Assembly: GCF_013304385.1 (NCBI RefSeq)
Contig: NZ_JAAITU010000028.1
Span: 1-52,874, forward strand
DNA length: 52,874 nt
DNA from: Blautia glucerasea
GTDB taxonomy: Bacteria; Bacillota; Clostridia; Lachnospirales; Lachnospiraceae
Direction of reading: 5' to 3'
Under the pieces are notes generated by a model. The model was not told the origin of the DNA, made no database searches, and worked only from the letters and a program-made list of their open reading frames with translations. Below, piece after piece: positions 9,284 through 17,607 of the stretch; within the stretch, counting starts at the first letter, position 1, and each line of letters starts with the position of its first letter. Made by a program: the position numbers and the translations under genes.

Positions 9284-9329
9284 AGGGTGCCCATTGCCTG
9301 TGGTTATACAGGATGGACACCCTATTTTT
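9284..9329. terminator. Bidirectional terminator
   Basis: AGGGTG (9284-9289) pairs with CACCCT (9318-9323), with a further CCTGT/ACAGG pairing inside. A T-run follows on the plus strand (9325-9329) and an A-run precedes it, giving T's on the minus strand. It separates the convergent regulator and branching-enzyme genes. Confidence 0.8.
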
Positions 9330-9335
9330 ATTCTG

Positions 9336-11129
9336 TTATTCCTGATCTGCTTTTTTCTCGTAGAAAACAGCAGAAAACGGTGATAATTTTAATGCATTTT
9401 CCCCTGCTGGGAGAATCTTGTCTTTCTTAGTATATTTCCTGTTGCCGCCATAAACTTCCATATCACTTGCCATCAGAAGATCATATTCCTCTTCAAGCCG
9501 GATCTGATATTCCTGGGTCTGATCAGAGAAATTAAACAATGCCAGGATTGTTTCTTCTTCGCTTCTGCGCTCAAAAACATATACGCATTTCTCTTCCTGA
9601 TGACAGTCGATCCATTGGAACCCTTTATCTTCAAAGTCATGCCTGTACAGTGCCGGATGTTCCAAATAGCAATGATTCAGTTCCTTCATAAATCTGTGGA
9701 ACTTCTCATGGATAGGAAAGTCCAATAGCATCCAGTCCAGATCTCCTACCTCGCTCCATTCTTTTAGCTGAGCTAGTTCATTTCCCATAAAATTCAATTT
9801 CAGACCGGGATGTGCATACATATACATATAAAAGGCTCTTGCCTGTGGGAATTTCCCGTCATATCCTCCATTCATTTTCTGTGCGATGGTTGCTTTCCCA
9901 TGGACCACTTCATCATGAGACAGCGGAAGAAGATACTTTTCATTATAGAAATACATCATGGAAAATGTCAGCTTATGATACTGCTCCTTACGCTGCTCCG
10001 GAGAAGACTGAAAATAAGAAAGTGTATCATTCATCCATCCCAGATCCCATTTGTAATCAAAGCCAAGTCCGCCTTCAGAAACAGCCTTCGTTACTCCCTG
10101 GTAAGGTGTGGAATCCTCTGCAAACAGCATAACATCCGGTAACCGTTCCTTCAGCCCCTGATTCATGGTCTTCAAAAACTTCAGAGCTGATAAATTCTCC
10201 CCGCGATTACTATCTCCCTGCCAGTAGATCAGATTGCCAACAGCATCCATACGCAGTCCGTCAAAATGAAATTCCTGCAGCCAATAAAGAGCACAGGACT
10301 GTAAAAAGCTGCAAACCTCTCCTCTGGAATGCATAAAATTACAGCTTCCCCATTCATTGCGTCCTACTGCAATATTAGGATATTCATATAAAGCAGTTCC
10401 ATCATAATTAGCCAGTGCATAATCATTAACAGCAAAATGAACCGGCACAAAATCCAGGATCACACCGATCTCATTTTTGTGGCACTGGTCAATAAAATAC
10501 TTCAGATCTTCCGGCTTTCCGTAACGTGAAGTAGGACTGAAATACCCGGTTCCCTGATATCCCCAGGATTCATCACAGGGGTATTCACAAAGAGGCATTA
10601 CCTCTATATAATTATATCCGTTTTTCTTCAGATAAGGAATAATAAGGCCTGCCATCTCCCGATAGGTGTACCATCTTTCTCCTGAGCCTTCTTCCGGACA
10701 TTTCCAGGATCCAAAATGCATTTCATAAATATTGACTGGTTTATTCTTTCTGTCCTTGCCATTTTTCTGCCACTCTTTATCATGAAATCTGTAGTCTTTA
10801 GATGTCCAGGTAACAGAAGCTGTTCCTGGGCGTAATTCAGAATAAAATGCATAAGGATCTGCGTGATCTATAAAAGAACCATCATTTTTGTAAATCCGGT
10901 ATTTGTACATCTGCCCTGATGTCACTCCCGGAATATCGCATTCCCAGAAATTGCCATCATAAATACGGTTCATAGGTGTTTCTGTCCATCCATTAAACTC
11001 ACCAATAACACTTACACGATTAGCAGCCGGGGCAAATGTACGGAAGGTGACGCCCTTTTCCCACACATGTGCTCCAAGAAATTCATATGCCTGAAATTCT
11101 TTCCCGATATAAAAATTATAAAAATCCAT
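9336..11129 (-). CDS. glgB: 1,4-alpha-glucan branching enzyme
   Basis: Glycogen branching enzyme (GH13) of 597 residues. It forms alpha-1,6 branches by cutting and rejoining alpha-1,4 glucan chains. An N-terminal CBM48-like domain (FRTFAPAANRVSVIGEFNGW) precedes the catalytic barrel, where GLRMDAVGN holds the nucleophile Asp, FAEDSTPY the acid/base Glu, and LSHDEVVHGK a substrate-binding His-Asp. I chose the ATG at 11129 because GGAGG lies five bases before it; longer starts would run through the divergent promoter. No other glycogen genes are present nearby. It is divergent from the TetR-type gene. Confidence 0.93.
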   Translation of the reverse strand: MDFYNFYIGKEFQAYEFLGAHVWEKGVTFRTFAPAANRVSVIGEFNGWTETPMNRIYDGNFWECDIPGVTSGQMYKYRIYKNDGSFIDHADPYAFYSELRPGTASVTWTSKDYRFHDKEWQKNGKDRKNKPVNIYEMHFGSWKCPEEGSGERWYTYREMAGLIIPYLKKNGYNYIEVMPLCEYPCDESWGYQGTGYFSPTSRYGKPEDLKYFIDQCHKNEIGVILDFVPVHFAVNDYALANYDGTALYEYPNIAVGRNEWGSCNFMHSRGEVCSFLQSCALYWLQEFHFDGLRMDAVGNLIYWQGDSNRGENLSALKFLKTMNQGLKERLPDVMLFAEDSTPYQGVTKAVSEGGLGFDYKWDLGWMNDTLSYFQSSPEQRKEQYHKLTFSMMYFYNEKYLLPLSHDEVVHGKATIAQKMNGGYDGKFPQARAFYMYMYAHPGLKLNFMGNELAQLKEWSEVGDLDWMLLDFPIHEKFHRFMKELNHCYLEHPALYRHDFEDKGFQWIDCHQEEKCVYVFERRSEEETILALFNFSDQTQEYQIRLEEEYDLLMASDMEVYGGNRKYTKKDKILPAGENALKLSPFSAVFYEKKADQE

Positions 11130-11156
11130 ATATTCCTCCATTAAAACCGACACCAG

Positions 11157-11184
11157 TTGTTTTTTTTCGATTTTAGTGTATAAT
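11157..11184 (+). promoter_or_regulatory. Promoter of the TetR-type gene
   Basis: TTGTTT (11157-11162) and TATAAT (11179-11184) are 16 bases apart, about 80 bases before the start codon. The site lies in the short region divergent to glgB, so the regulator could control both genes. Confidence 0.6.
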
Positions 11185-11266
11185 AAAAATGATTTTTTAT
11201 CCACCAACAATCCGAAAGAAATGTAGGTTATCCAACCAATTTGAAAAATCGTCGGGAGGCTGCTTT

Positions 11267-11800
11267 ATGGATATACGTATTGAAAAAACAAAACAAAGCA
11301 TTATCAATGCTTTTATTGAAATCCGGTCACGCAAGGAAGTAGAACGGATCACAGTGAAAGAATTATGTGAAAAAGCCCGGATCAATAAATCCACTTTTTA
11401 CGCCCATTATAAGGATATCTATGATCTTTCTGATCAACTGGAAACAGAACTGGTGGATTCGATTATGGAGAATTTCAACCATCCTGAAAATCTGCTCCAA
11501 AATCCTGCTGATTTTACAAAAGAAATCTTTATGGGATATATGGCTAAAGATACCCTGATCCGTACCCTTTTTTCCGGAAGCCGCAGCAAGTTCCTTGTTC
11601 AGAAAATGGAATCTGCCTTGAAAGCCCTTGTTTTCTCTGTCTATCCTGATTATCGCAAGGATCCCCAGCTGAACATTATGTTGTCCTACCTTCTTTATGG
11701 GAGTTATTACGCTTTTTATGAAAACCGCAAGTACGGAGACGCCTCTGTGATCAATTCGATTTCCCAGTTCACTGCCAGACTTTTACCTGCATTTACATAA
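11267..11800 (+). CDS. TetR/AcrR-family regulator
   Basis: A 177-residue regulator. Residues 1-50 hold the TetR-type helix-turn-helix (KTKQSIINAFIEIRSRKEVE, then KELCEKARINKSTFYAHYKD). The C-terminal half resembles the TetR_C_7/DhaS-like ligand domain (FMGYMAKDTLIRTLFSGS; LSYLLYGSYYAFYENRKYGD). GGGAGG lies seven bases before the chosen ATG. The likely targets are itself and glgB across the shared 137-base divergent region (inference). Confidence 0.85.
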   Translation: MDIRIEKTKQSIINAFIEIRSRKEVERITVKELCEKARINKSTFYAHYKDIYDLSDQLETELVDSIMENFNHPENLLQNPADFTKEIFMGYMAKDTLIRTLFSGSRSKFLVQKMESALKALVFSVYPDYRKDPQLNIMLSYLLYGSYYAFYENRKYGDASVINSISQFTARLLPAFT

Positions 11801-11809
11801 ATAAAGTTA

Positions 11810-11850
11810 AAAAGAAGGAGCTGCCTATTCCCAGACAGTCCCTTCTTTTC
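11810..11850. terminator. Bidirectional terminator
   Basis: AAAAGAAGG (11810-11818) pairs with CCTTCTTTT (11841-11849). T-rich bases follow on both strands. It lies between the convergent TetR-type gene and the fumarase operon. Confidence 0.75.
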
Positions 11851-11879
11851 TAATTGCAGACACTTTCCTGCATCACAGA

Positions 11880-12440
11880 TTATTCGTGCTCCTTCAGATA
11901 CTGTGCACGGCCTTCTTCATAAAGGTTATTGCCTTCGCTGTCAATAATAACTACCAGCGGCATATCCTCTACGTAAAGCTTTCTGAGAGCCTCTGCGCCC
12001 AGGTCCTCATACGCGATCAGTTCTGCCTTCTTGATACATCTGGCAAGAAGTGCACCTGCACCGCCGATGGCTCCAAAATAAACACCGGAGTATTTCTTCA
12101 TTGCATCCACAACCTCCGGAAGACGGGCACCTTTTCCGATCATTCCTCTTGCTCCAACAGACATCATAGTGGGTGCATAAGCATCCATACGTCCGCTGGT
12201 GGTAGGGCCTGCAGAGCCGATCACTTTTCCTGGTTTTGCAGGAGTAGGTCCCACATAATAAATGGTGGCATCCGTCGGATCAAAGGGAAGCTTTTCTCCC
12301 TTTGCCAGTGCTTCGCACATTCTTTTGTGTCCTGCATCCCTGGATGTATAAATAGTTCCTGTAAGCAGTACCTGATCTCCGGCATGAAGTGTTTTGGCCA
12401 GTTCCTCAGTAAGAGGCAGTGTAATATGTCTTCTCTCCAT
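11880..12440 (-). CDS. Class I fumarate hydratase, beta (C-terminal) subunit
   Basis: Small subunit (186 residues) of the two-subunit, oxygen-sensitive [4Fe-4S] fumarase, which interconverts malate and fumarate. Seen: the swivelling-domain motifs LTGTIYTSRDAGHKRM near residue 27, GPTTSGRMDAYAP near 80 and GAIGGAGALLARCI near 130. GGAGGTGA precedes the ATG, which directly abuts the alpha-subunit stop. Tartrate dehydratase beta is the usual alternative; the neighbouring fumarate reductase and malate dehydrogenase favour fumarase. Last gene of the long operon. Confidence 0.9.
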   Translation of the reverse strand: MERRHITLPLTEELAKTLHAGDQVLLTGTIYTSRDAGHKRMCEALAKGEKLPFDPTDATIYYVGPTPAKPGKVIGSAGPTTSGRMDAYAPTMMSVGARGMIGKGARLPEVVDAMKKYSGVYFGAIGGAGALLARCIKKAELIAYEDLGAEALRKLYVEDMPLVVIIDSEGNNLYEEGRAQYLKEHE

Positions 12441-13283
12441 TTAGATCACCTCCGTTTTATGACGGGTCACATGGCAGTTGATATTTACTGCACAAGGCAT
12501 TCCGGCAATATGAGTTGGCATTGTCTCAATGTTCAGACCGATCGCTGTGGTTTTTCCACCAAAGCCCTGTGGTCCGATTCCCAGTTTATTCACCTTTTCC
12601 AGCATTTCTTTTTCAAGATCAGCATAGAATGGATCCGGGTTTTCAGTATCGATAGGGCGCATCAGTGCTTTTTTTGCAAGAAGAGCACATTTATCAAAGG
12701 TACCTCCGATACCTACACCAACCACCATTGGCGGACATGGGTTAGGACCTGCAGTCTCAACTGCTTCCAGGATGAAATCCTTGATTCCCTGAAGTCCGGC
12801 TGAAGGCTTGAACATACGGATCATGCTCATATTCTCACTTCCAAAGCCTTTCGGGCCTACCGTGATCTTAATGTTTTCACCAGGTACGATCTCTGTGTAA
12901 AGCATAGCCGGTGTATTGTCTCCTGTGTTTCCTCTGCGGACAGGATCCTTTACAACAGATTTTCTCAGATATCCATTAGTATAGCCTCTGCGCACACCTT
13001 CATCTACTGCCTCACGAAGATCTCCGCCTGTGATATGTACATCCTGACCTATTTCCAGGAACACACATGCCATTCCTGTATCCTGGCAGATCGGCACACA
13101 TTCACTGTCAGCAATCTCATAGTTCTGGATGATATCATCCAAAACACCTTTTGCAATCTCTCCGTCTTCACATGCACGGCAATTTTTGATGGCACACTTT
13201 ACATCTTCCGGAAGATGCTCATTTGCCTGTATGCAAAGTTTTTCCACTACGTCTGTGATCTGGCTTGCTAAAATCTCACGCAT
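12441..13283 (-). CDS. Class I fumarate hydratase, alpha (N-terminal) subunit
   Basis: Large subunit (280 residues) that binds the catalytic [4Fe-4S] cluster. Likely ligand cysteines are in PICQDTGMAC, GPNPCPPMVVG and GTFDKCALLAKKA. The chosen ATG (MREILAS) is ten bases after AGGAG; a GTG three codons earlier almost touches that site, so it is less likely. With the beta subunit it converts malate made by the dehydrogenase at 22413-23360 into fumarate for the reductase just upstream. Aconitase-type oxygen sensitivity fits a strict anaerobe. Confidence 0.92.
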   Translation of the reverse strand: MREILASQITDVVEKLCIQANEHLPEDVKCAIKNCRACEDGEIAKGVLDDIIQNYEIADSECVPICQDTGMACVFLEIGQDVHITGGDLREAVDEGVRRGYTNGYLRKSVVKDPVRRGNTGDNTPAMLYTEIVPGENIKITVGPKGFGSENMSMIRMFKPSAGLQGIKDFILEAVETAGPNPCPPMVVGVGIGGTFDKCALLAKKALMRPIDTENPDPFYADLEKEMLEKVNKLGIGPQGFGGKTTAIGLNIETMPTHIAGMPCAVNINCHVTRHKTEVI

Positions 13284-13357
13284 ACTACTCACTCTCCTGA
13301 TTTTTATTTATCATAACTGTTCAGTACTCACCAAAGATACTGCCTGCTGAATAGTTA

Positions 13358-14980
13358 CTATTTATCAAAACTGTCAACAGTTCCTTCATGTCTTGCATAC
13401 TTTGGAAGAAGCAGCGGAGAAACGTCCTCAGAATGAAGTCCTGCTTTTTCCAGTTCCTGGGCATAAGCCTGCACATGATCAAGATTCATCTTTCCAAGAG
13501 TGATCTCTTTTACCCTTGCAGCTGCAGCCTTTCCTGCGTCACGGCCAAATACGATCACATCCAGAAGAGAATTACCCATCAGACGGTTACGTCCGTGGAT
13601 TCCTCCAACTGCCTCTCCTGCAACAAGCAGGTTTGGGATCACCTTTGTAAATCCGTCTCCGCCGATCTCCAGACCGCCGTTCTGATAATGAAGAGTAGGA
13701 TATACAAGGATCGGAAGCTTTCTCATATCAATTCCGTAGTTCATGTACATACGAAGCATTGCAGGGATTCTCTTTTCAATGGTACCTGCACCGCTCATTT
13801 CCTCGATCATCGGAGTATCCAGCCATACACCGGTTCCGATTGGGGTTTTTACTCCCTTTCCTCTTTCTGTACACTCACGGATAATGGATGCAGCAGCTAC
13901 GTCACGGGTTTCCAGCGGATGCATAAATGCTTCACCGTCTGCGTTTACAAGCATAGCACCAATAGAACGTACCTTCTCAGTAACAAGTGCACCAAAGATC
14001 TGTGACGGATAAGCAACACCTGTAGGATGATACTGAATGGTATCCTGATACAAAAGCGGTGCTCCGGCACGGTATCCAAGTACAAGTCCGTCCGCAGTTG
14101 CTCCATAATGGTTGGATGTTGGGAAGCCCTGATAATGCATACGTCCTGCACCACCTGTAGCAATGATCACAGTCTTTGCACGGGCTACCATATAATCTCC
14201 TGTCTCCATATTCAGAAGAACTGCACCTGCAACCTGTCCCTTGTCATCTTTGATCAGCTCTACTGCTGAAGTAAATTCCACAACCGGGATCTGACGGTTG
14301 ATCACTTCATCGCGAAGGGTACGCATGATCTCTGCTCCTGAATAATCCTTGCATGCATGCATTCTCTTTCTGGAGGTTCCGCCGCCGTGGGTGGTCATCA
14401 TATTTCCTTCTGCATCTTTATCAAACATAACACCAAGATCATTCAGCCACTGAATGGCATCCGGTGCTTCCATAACCAGTTTTTTCAAAAGTTCCGGTCT
14501 TGCAGCAAAATGTCCGCCGCCGAAAGCATCCAGATAATGCTGTACCGGTGAATCATTTGCTTTGTCAGCTGCCTGGATACCGCCCTCTGCCATCATGGTA
14601 TTAGCATCACCGATACGCAGCTTTGTAACGATCATAACCTTTGCTCCGGCTTCGTGAGCTTCAATTGCTGCTGAAGATCCTGCACCGCCGCCGCCGATCA
14701 CAAGCACATCTACGTCATAATCTACTTTATCAAGATCTACTTTATCTGTCAGCAGACGACTGTTGGAATGGAGAAGATGTGTCAGCTCTTTTGGAGCTTT
14801 CTGGCCTTTATTCGGTCCGATCTTAATCTCAGCAAACGCCTCTTCCCTGTAATCCGGATGAAAAGCCTTCAAAAGAGTGTCCTTCTCTTCAGCTGTCATT
14901 CTTCTAGGTTCCATGCCAATTCGTGAAGGTCTTGTTGCCTCCACTTTTTTCACGGATTCCATCATTTCTGGTGTAAACAT
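13358..14980 (-). CDS. Fumarate reductase/succinate dehydrogenase-type flavoprotein (TfrA-like)
   Basis: A 540-residue flavoprotein expected to reduce fumarate to succinate. An unusual ~85-residue N-terminal extension precedes the FAD dinucleotide motif VIGGGGAGS (94-102). Active-site-type motifs are QYHPTG, TRDVAAASI, HYQNGGLEIGG and GEAVGGIHGRNRLMGNSLLD. The place of the covalent-FAD histidine (SHT/SHS before AAxGG in E. coli FrdA) reads DANTMMAEGG, so FAD is probably not covalently bound, as in soluble enzymes. No membrane anchor subunit lies nearby. L-aspartate oxidase (NadB) is the alternative, but the iron-sulfur partner 12 bases upstream and fumarase downstream argue for fumarate reductase. 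Confidence 0.85.
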   Translation of the reverse strand: MFTPEMMESVKKVEATRPSRIGMEPRRMTAEEKDTLLKAFHPDYREEAFAEIKIGPNKGQKAPKELTHLLHSNSRLLTDKVDLDKVDYDVDVLVIGGGGAGSSAAIEAHEAGAKVMIVTKLRIGDANTMMAEGGIQAADKANDSPVQHYLDAFGGGHFAARPELLKKLVMEAPDAIQWLNDLGVMFDKDAEGNMMTTHGGGTSRKRMHACKDYSGAEIMRTLRDEVINRQIPVVEFTSAVELIKDDKGQVAGAVLLNMETGDYMVARAKTVIIATGGAGRMHYQGFPTSNHYGATADGLVLGYRAGAPLLYQDTIQYHPTGVAYPSQIFGALVTEKVRSIGAMLVNADGEAFMHPLETRDVAAASIIRECTERGKGVKTPIGTGVWLDTPMIEEMSGAGTIEKRIPAMLRMYMNYGIDMRKLPILVYPTLHYQNGGLEIGGDGFTKVIPNLLVAGEAVGGIHGRNRLMGNSLLDVIVFGRDAGKAAAARVKEITLGKMNLDHVQAYAQELEKAGLHSEDVSPLLLPKYARHEGTVDSFDK

Positions 14981-14992
14981 GGCTCTTCCTCC

Positions 14993-15667
14993 TTATTTCT
15001 CAATCTCTCTGTGGTTGTAAAGTTCTTCCATTTCTGTAATAGGCTTCTGCATGATCTGTTCGATCAGTTCATCATATGCCCCTTCATGGATCTCTTCTAC
15101 ACGTTTCGCCAGATGCTCACTCTTTGGTGCAATATATTTTCCGGTAAGACGTCTTGCCAGAAGACCAACCATTGGATGGGAAATCTCTGCAGGACAACGC
15201 ACAGTACAGCAGCCGCATGCGATACAGTCAAAGGACTCTTCTGCACATTTCTCAAATTCTCCGCGCTGTGCATAAGCGATATACTGCATAACATTCAGGT
15301 TCTGTGTGCAGGCTTTTGTGCAGGCATTACATCCGATACAGCTGTAGATTTCCGGATAAAGTTCCATCATAATACGCTGTTCCGGACGGATCTCATCAAT
15401 CTCATAGGTTCTCTTGTCTGTTGGGAAGAATGGGATGCTTGCCACATACATACCTTCCTGTACCTGTGTCTGACAGGCCAGGCAGGTCTTCAGTTCATTT
15501 TTTCCTTTGATCCTGTACATGGTTGCACAGGCGCCGCAGAAGCCATGACGGCAGCCGCAGCCTCTTTTTAAGGTATAACCTGCATATTCCATAGCGGTCA
15601 TGATCGTAAGATCAGCAGGTACTGTGTATTTTTTTCCAAAGAAATATACATTTACCATATTTTCCAT
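14993..15667 (-). CDS. Fumarate reductase-type iron-sulfur subunit, without CCG domain
   Basis: Electron-transfer partner of the flavoprotein, 224 residues. The N-terminal [2Fe-2S] domain has CGCRHGFCGAC and a distal CLAC; two further sets, CIGCNACTKAC and CIACGCCTVRCP, fit a pair of polynuclear clusters. It resembles the N-terminal part of methanogen TfrB, but ends at residue 224 with no C-terminal CCG repeats. In TfrB that domain receives electrons from thiols. Here the only CCG protein is HdrB in the same operon, so electrons probably arrive from Hdr or Flx proteins (inference). Confidence 0.85.
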   Translation of the reverse strand: MENMVNVYFFGKKYTVPADLTIMTAMEYAGYTLKRGCGCRHGFCGACATMYRIKGKNELKTCLACQTQVQEGMYVASIPFFPTDKRTYEIDEIRPEQRIMMELYPEIYSCIGCNACTKACTQNLNVMQYIAYAQRGEFEKCAEESFDCIACGCCTVRCPAEISHPMVGLLARRLTGKYIAPKSEHLAKRVEEIHEGAYDELIEQIMQKPITEMEELYNHREIEK

Positions 15668-15709
15668 GTTGTTTGATCCTTTCTTATAGTAGGTAATCGC
15701 AGTGCTTCT

Positions 15710-16564
15710 TTAGTACTCATCAGGTAACTGATCGATCTCATCCAGCCGGAACACCGGTCCGTCCTTGCACACATATTTGGAACCAATATTGCAGCGTCCG
15801 CACTTACCGATTCCGCATTTCATACGAAGTTCCAGTGTGGTATAAACCTGTGATCTTGAAAAGCCTAGTTCTTCCAATCCCTGAAGAACAAACTTGATCA
15901 TGATCGGCGGTCCGCACACCAATGCAACTTTATTTGTATCAAATCCGATTTCTTTCAGATAGCTAGGAACAAAGCCTACATGTCCGTCCCAGCCCTCCTG
16001 CTCACGGTCAATGGTAAGATATACATTTACATCTTTTGCTTTCATCCATACATTCTGGATCTCTTTCAGCTTAACCAGGTCATCTGCGGATCGGGAACCG
16101 TACAGAATATCCACAGTTCCATAATCCTCACGATTGTCCAGCACATAATTGATCACAGAACGAAGAGGCGCCAGACCAATACCTCCGGCGATAAACAGAA
16201 GATTCTTTCCTTTCAGCTTATCCTCTACCGGGAAATGATTTCCATAAGGCCCACGCACTGTGATCTCATCTCCAACCTGCAGACTGTGCAGATAAGATGT
16301 CAGTTCTCCGCATCTTTTAATACTGAATTCCTGATATTCTTTATTGGTAGGGGAAGATGTGATGGAAAACATTCCTTCGCTGACTCCAGGTGCACAAAGC
16401 ATTGCACACTGTCCGGGCATATGTTCAAAAAGCTTTCCTCCATCCGGTGCATTCACACAAAAGGTTTTCACATCCGGAGTTTCCTCGTTAATACTGGTGA
16501 TAACTCCTACCTTTGGAATCAGAGTATCCAGTTTGTAGTTTTTATGGCAGGTACATTCACTCAT
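15710..16564 (-). CDS. flxA: FAD/NAD(P)H-binding electron-input subunit (FlxA-like)
   Basis: A 284-residue ferredoxin-reductase-type protein of the group that includes FlxA and anaerobic sulfite reductase subunit B. The N-terminal FAD barrel has MFSITSSP and GPYGNHFP; the NAD(P) domain has FIAGGIGLAPLRS and LVCGPPIM; the C-terminus binds [2Fe-2S] with CGIGKCGRC and a later VCKDGPVF cysteine. It should accept electrons from NADH and pass them to the iron-sulfur subunits. It overlaps the next upstream gene by four bases. Dihydroorotate dehydrogenase PyrK is a relative, but the operon argues for FlxA. Confidence 0.88.
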   Translation of the reverse strand: MSECTCHKNYKLDTLIPKVGVITSINEETPDVKTFCVNAPDGGKLFEHMPGQCAMLCAPGVSEGMFSITSSPTNKEYQEFSIKRCGELTSYLHSLQVGDEITVRGPYGNHFPVEDKLKGKNLLFIAGGIGLAPLRSVINYVLDNREDYGTVDILYGSRSADDLVKLKEIQNVWMKAKDVNVYLTIDREQEGWDGHVGFVPSYLKEIGFDTNKVALVCGPPIMIKFVLQGLEELGFSRSQVYTTLELRMKCGIGKCGRCNIGSKYVCKDGPVFRLDEIDQLPDEY

Positions 16565-17604
16565 GCTTTTTCTCCTCCCTGCTTTTCAAAGGCTTTGATC
16601 ACCTTTACAATATTTAATGCTTCCGGACATTTCTCCACACAACGTCCACATCCTACACAGGAATACATGCCATCGTTGTTTGCCGGGAAATAAACCAGCT
16701 TATGCATAAATCTCTGGCGGAATCTCTGCAGCTGTGTTGTACGGTTATTACCACCTGCCATCAGCGTAAAATCAGAATACATGCAGGAATCCCAGCAGCG
16801 ATAACGCTTTACGCCATGGCCTGTATCATAGTCTTTAATGTCATAGCACTGGCAGGTAGGACATACAAAGGTGCAGGTACCACATGCCAGACATGGTTTA
16901 TACAGTTCATTCCATACAGGAGAATTGAATTTTTCTTCTGTAGCATTTCCATCCCAACCCTCCAGGGAAAGGTGTGTATAGGGAAGTTTTTCAATAATGG
17001 TACGGATTGCTTCTTTTTCCTTAGAAACTGCCTCCTCATCTGCTGCATCAGCATCCTGAAGAAGCTCCTTCACGCTTTCTGTAAGAGCATTTCCTTTTTC
17101 TGTAACAGCTTTCCAGAAAAGCTCTTCACCAATCATCCAGACAGCTACATCTGCCACCGGATCTGCTGCATCTGTACCGAAAACCTTGCAGAAACAGGAC
17201 TCTTCCGGCTCATGGCAGGCCATGGCAACAATAGTCCCATGCTCACGCCTTGCTGCATAAAAAGTGTCTACCGGATCAGACAGAAATACTTTATCCAGAA
17301 CCTCCACACCTTTTACATCACAGGCTTTCATTCCAAATACTACAAACGGATGCTCTCTTAATGCTTCCGGCTCTACAGACAGCTTCTTGCCATCACGTAC
17401 ACATGTATATAAAGTTTCGCTTTGTGGGAAAAAAGCATCTTTTCCTGATTTTACAGTTTTCAGGGTTGTAAGATCCACATCTGCATCTTCAGTCCACAGT
17501 GCAAAATTTGTTTGCTCTGCTTTTTTTACAGGAAGGATCAGATCCTGTTTTTCAGAAATCATCTGGAATAATGCCTTCAGATTTTCTTTTTTTATCTTAT
17601 ACAT
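16561..17604 (-). CDS. 4Fe-4S dicluster protein (FlxB/FlxC; sulfite reductase subunit A-like)
   Basis: A 347-residue protein of the hydrogenase-beta/anaerobic sulfite reductase A group. The N-terminal 200 residues form a domain found with FlxA-type partners; the C-terminal third carries CLACGTCTFVCPTCQC and CVGCGRCVEKCPEALN, two [4Fe-4S] sites. It should carry electrons from the FAD subunit towards HdrA. It starts three bases after the preceding gene and overlaps flxA by four. I cannot tell from sequence alone which of the two dicluster genes matches FlxB and which FlxC. Confidence 0.85.
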   Translation of the reverse strand: MYKIKKENLKALFQMISEKQDLILPVKKAEQTNFALWTEDADVDLTTLKTVKSGKDAFFPQSETLYTCVRDGKKLSVEPEALREHPFVVFGMKACDVKGVEVLDKVFLSDPVDTFYAARREHGTIVAMACHEPEESCFCKVFGTDAADPVADVAVWMIGEELFWKAVTEKGNALTESVKELLQDADAADEEAVSKEKEAIRTIIEKLPYTHLSLEGWDGNATEEKFNSPVWNELYKPCLACGTCTFVCPTCQCYDIKDYDTGHGVKRYRCWDSCMYSDFTLMAGGNNRTTQLQRFRQRFMHKLVYFPANNDGMYSCVGCGRCVEKCPEALNIVKVIKAFEKQGGEKA

Positions 17605-17607
17605 ACA

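Noticed and set aside
11880-13283. L-tartrate dehydratase instead of fumarase
   Set aside because: The families cannot be split by motif alone, but adjacency to fumarate reductase and the malate-type dehydrogenase makes fumarase far more likely.
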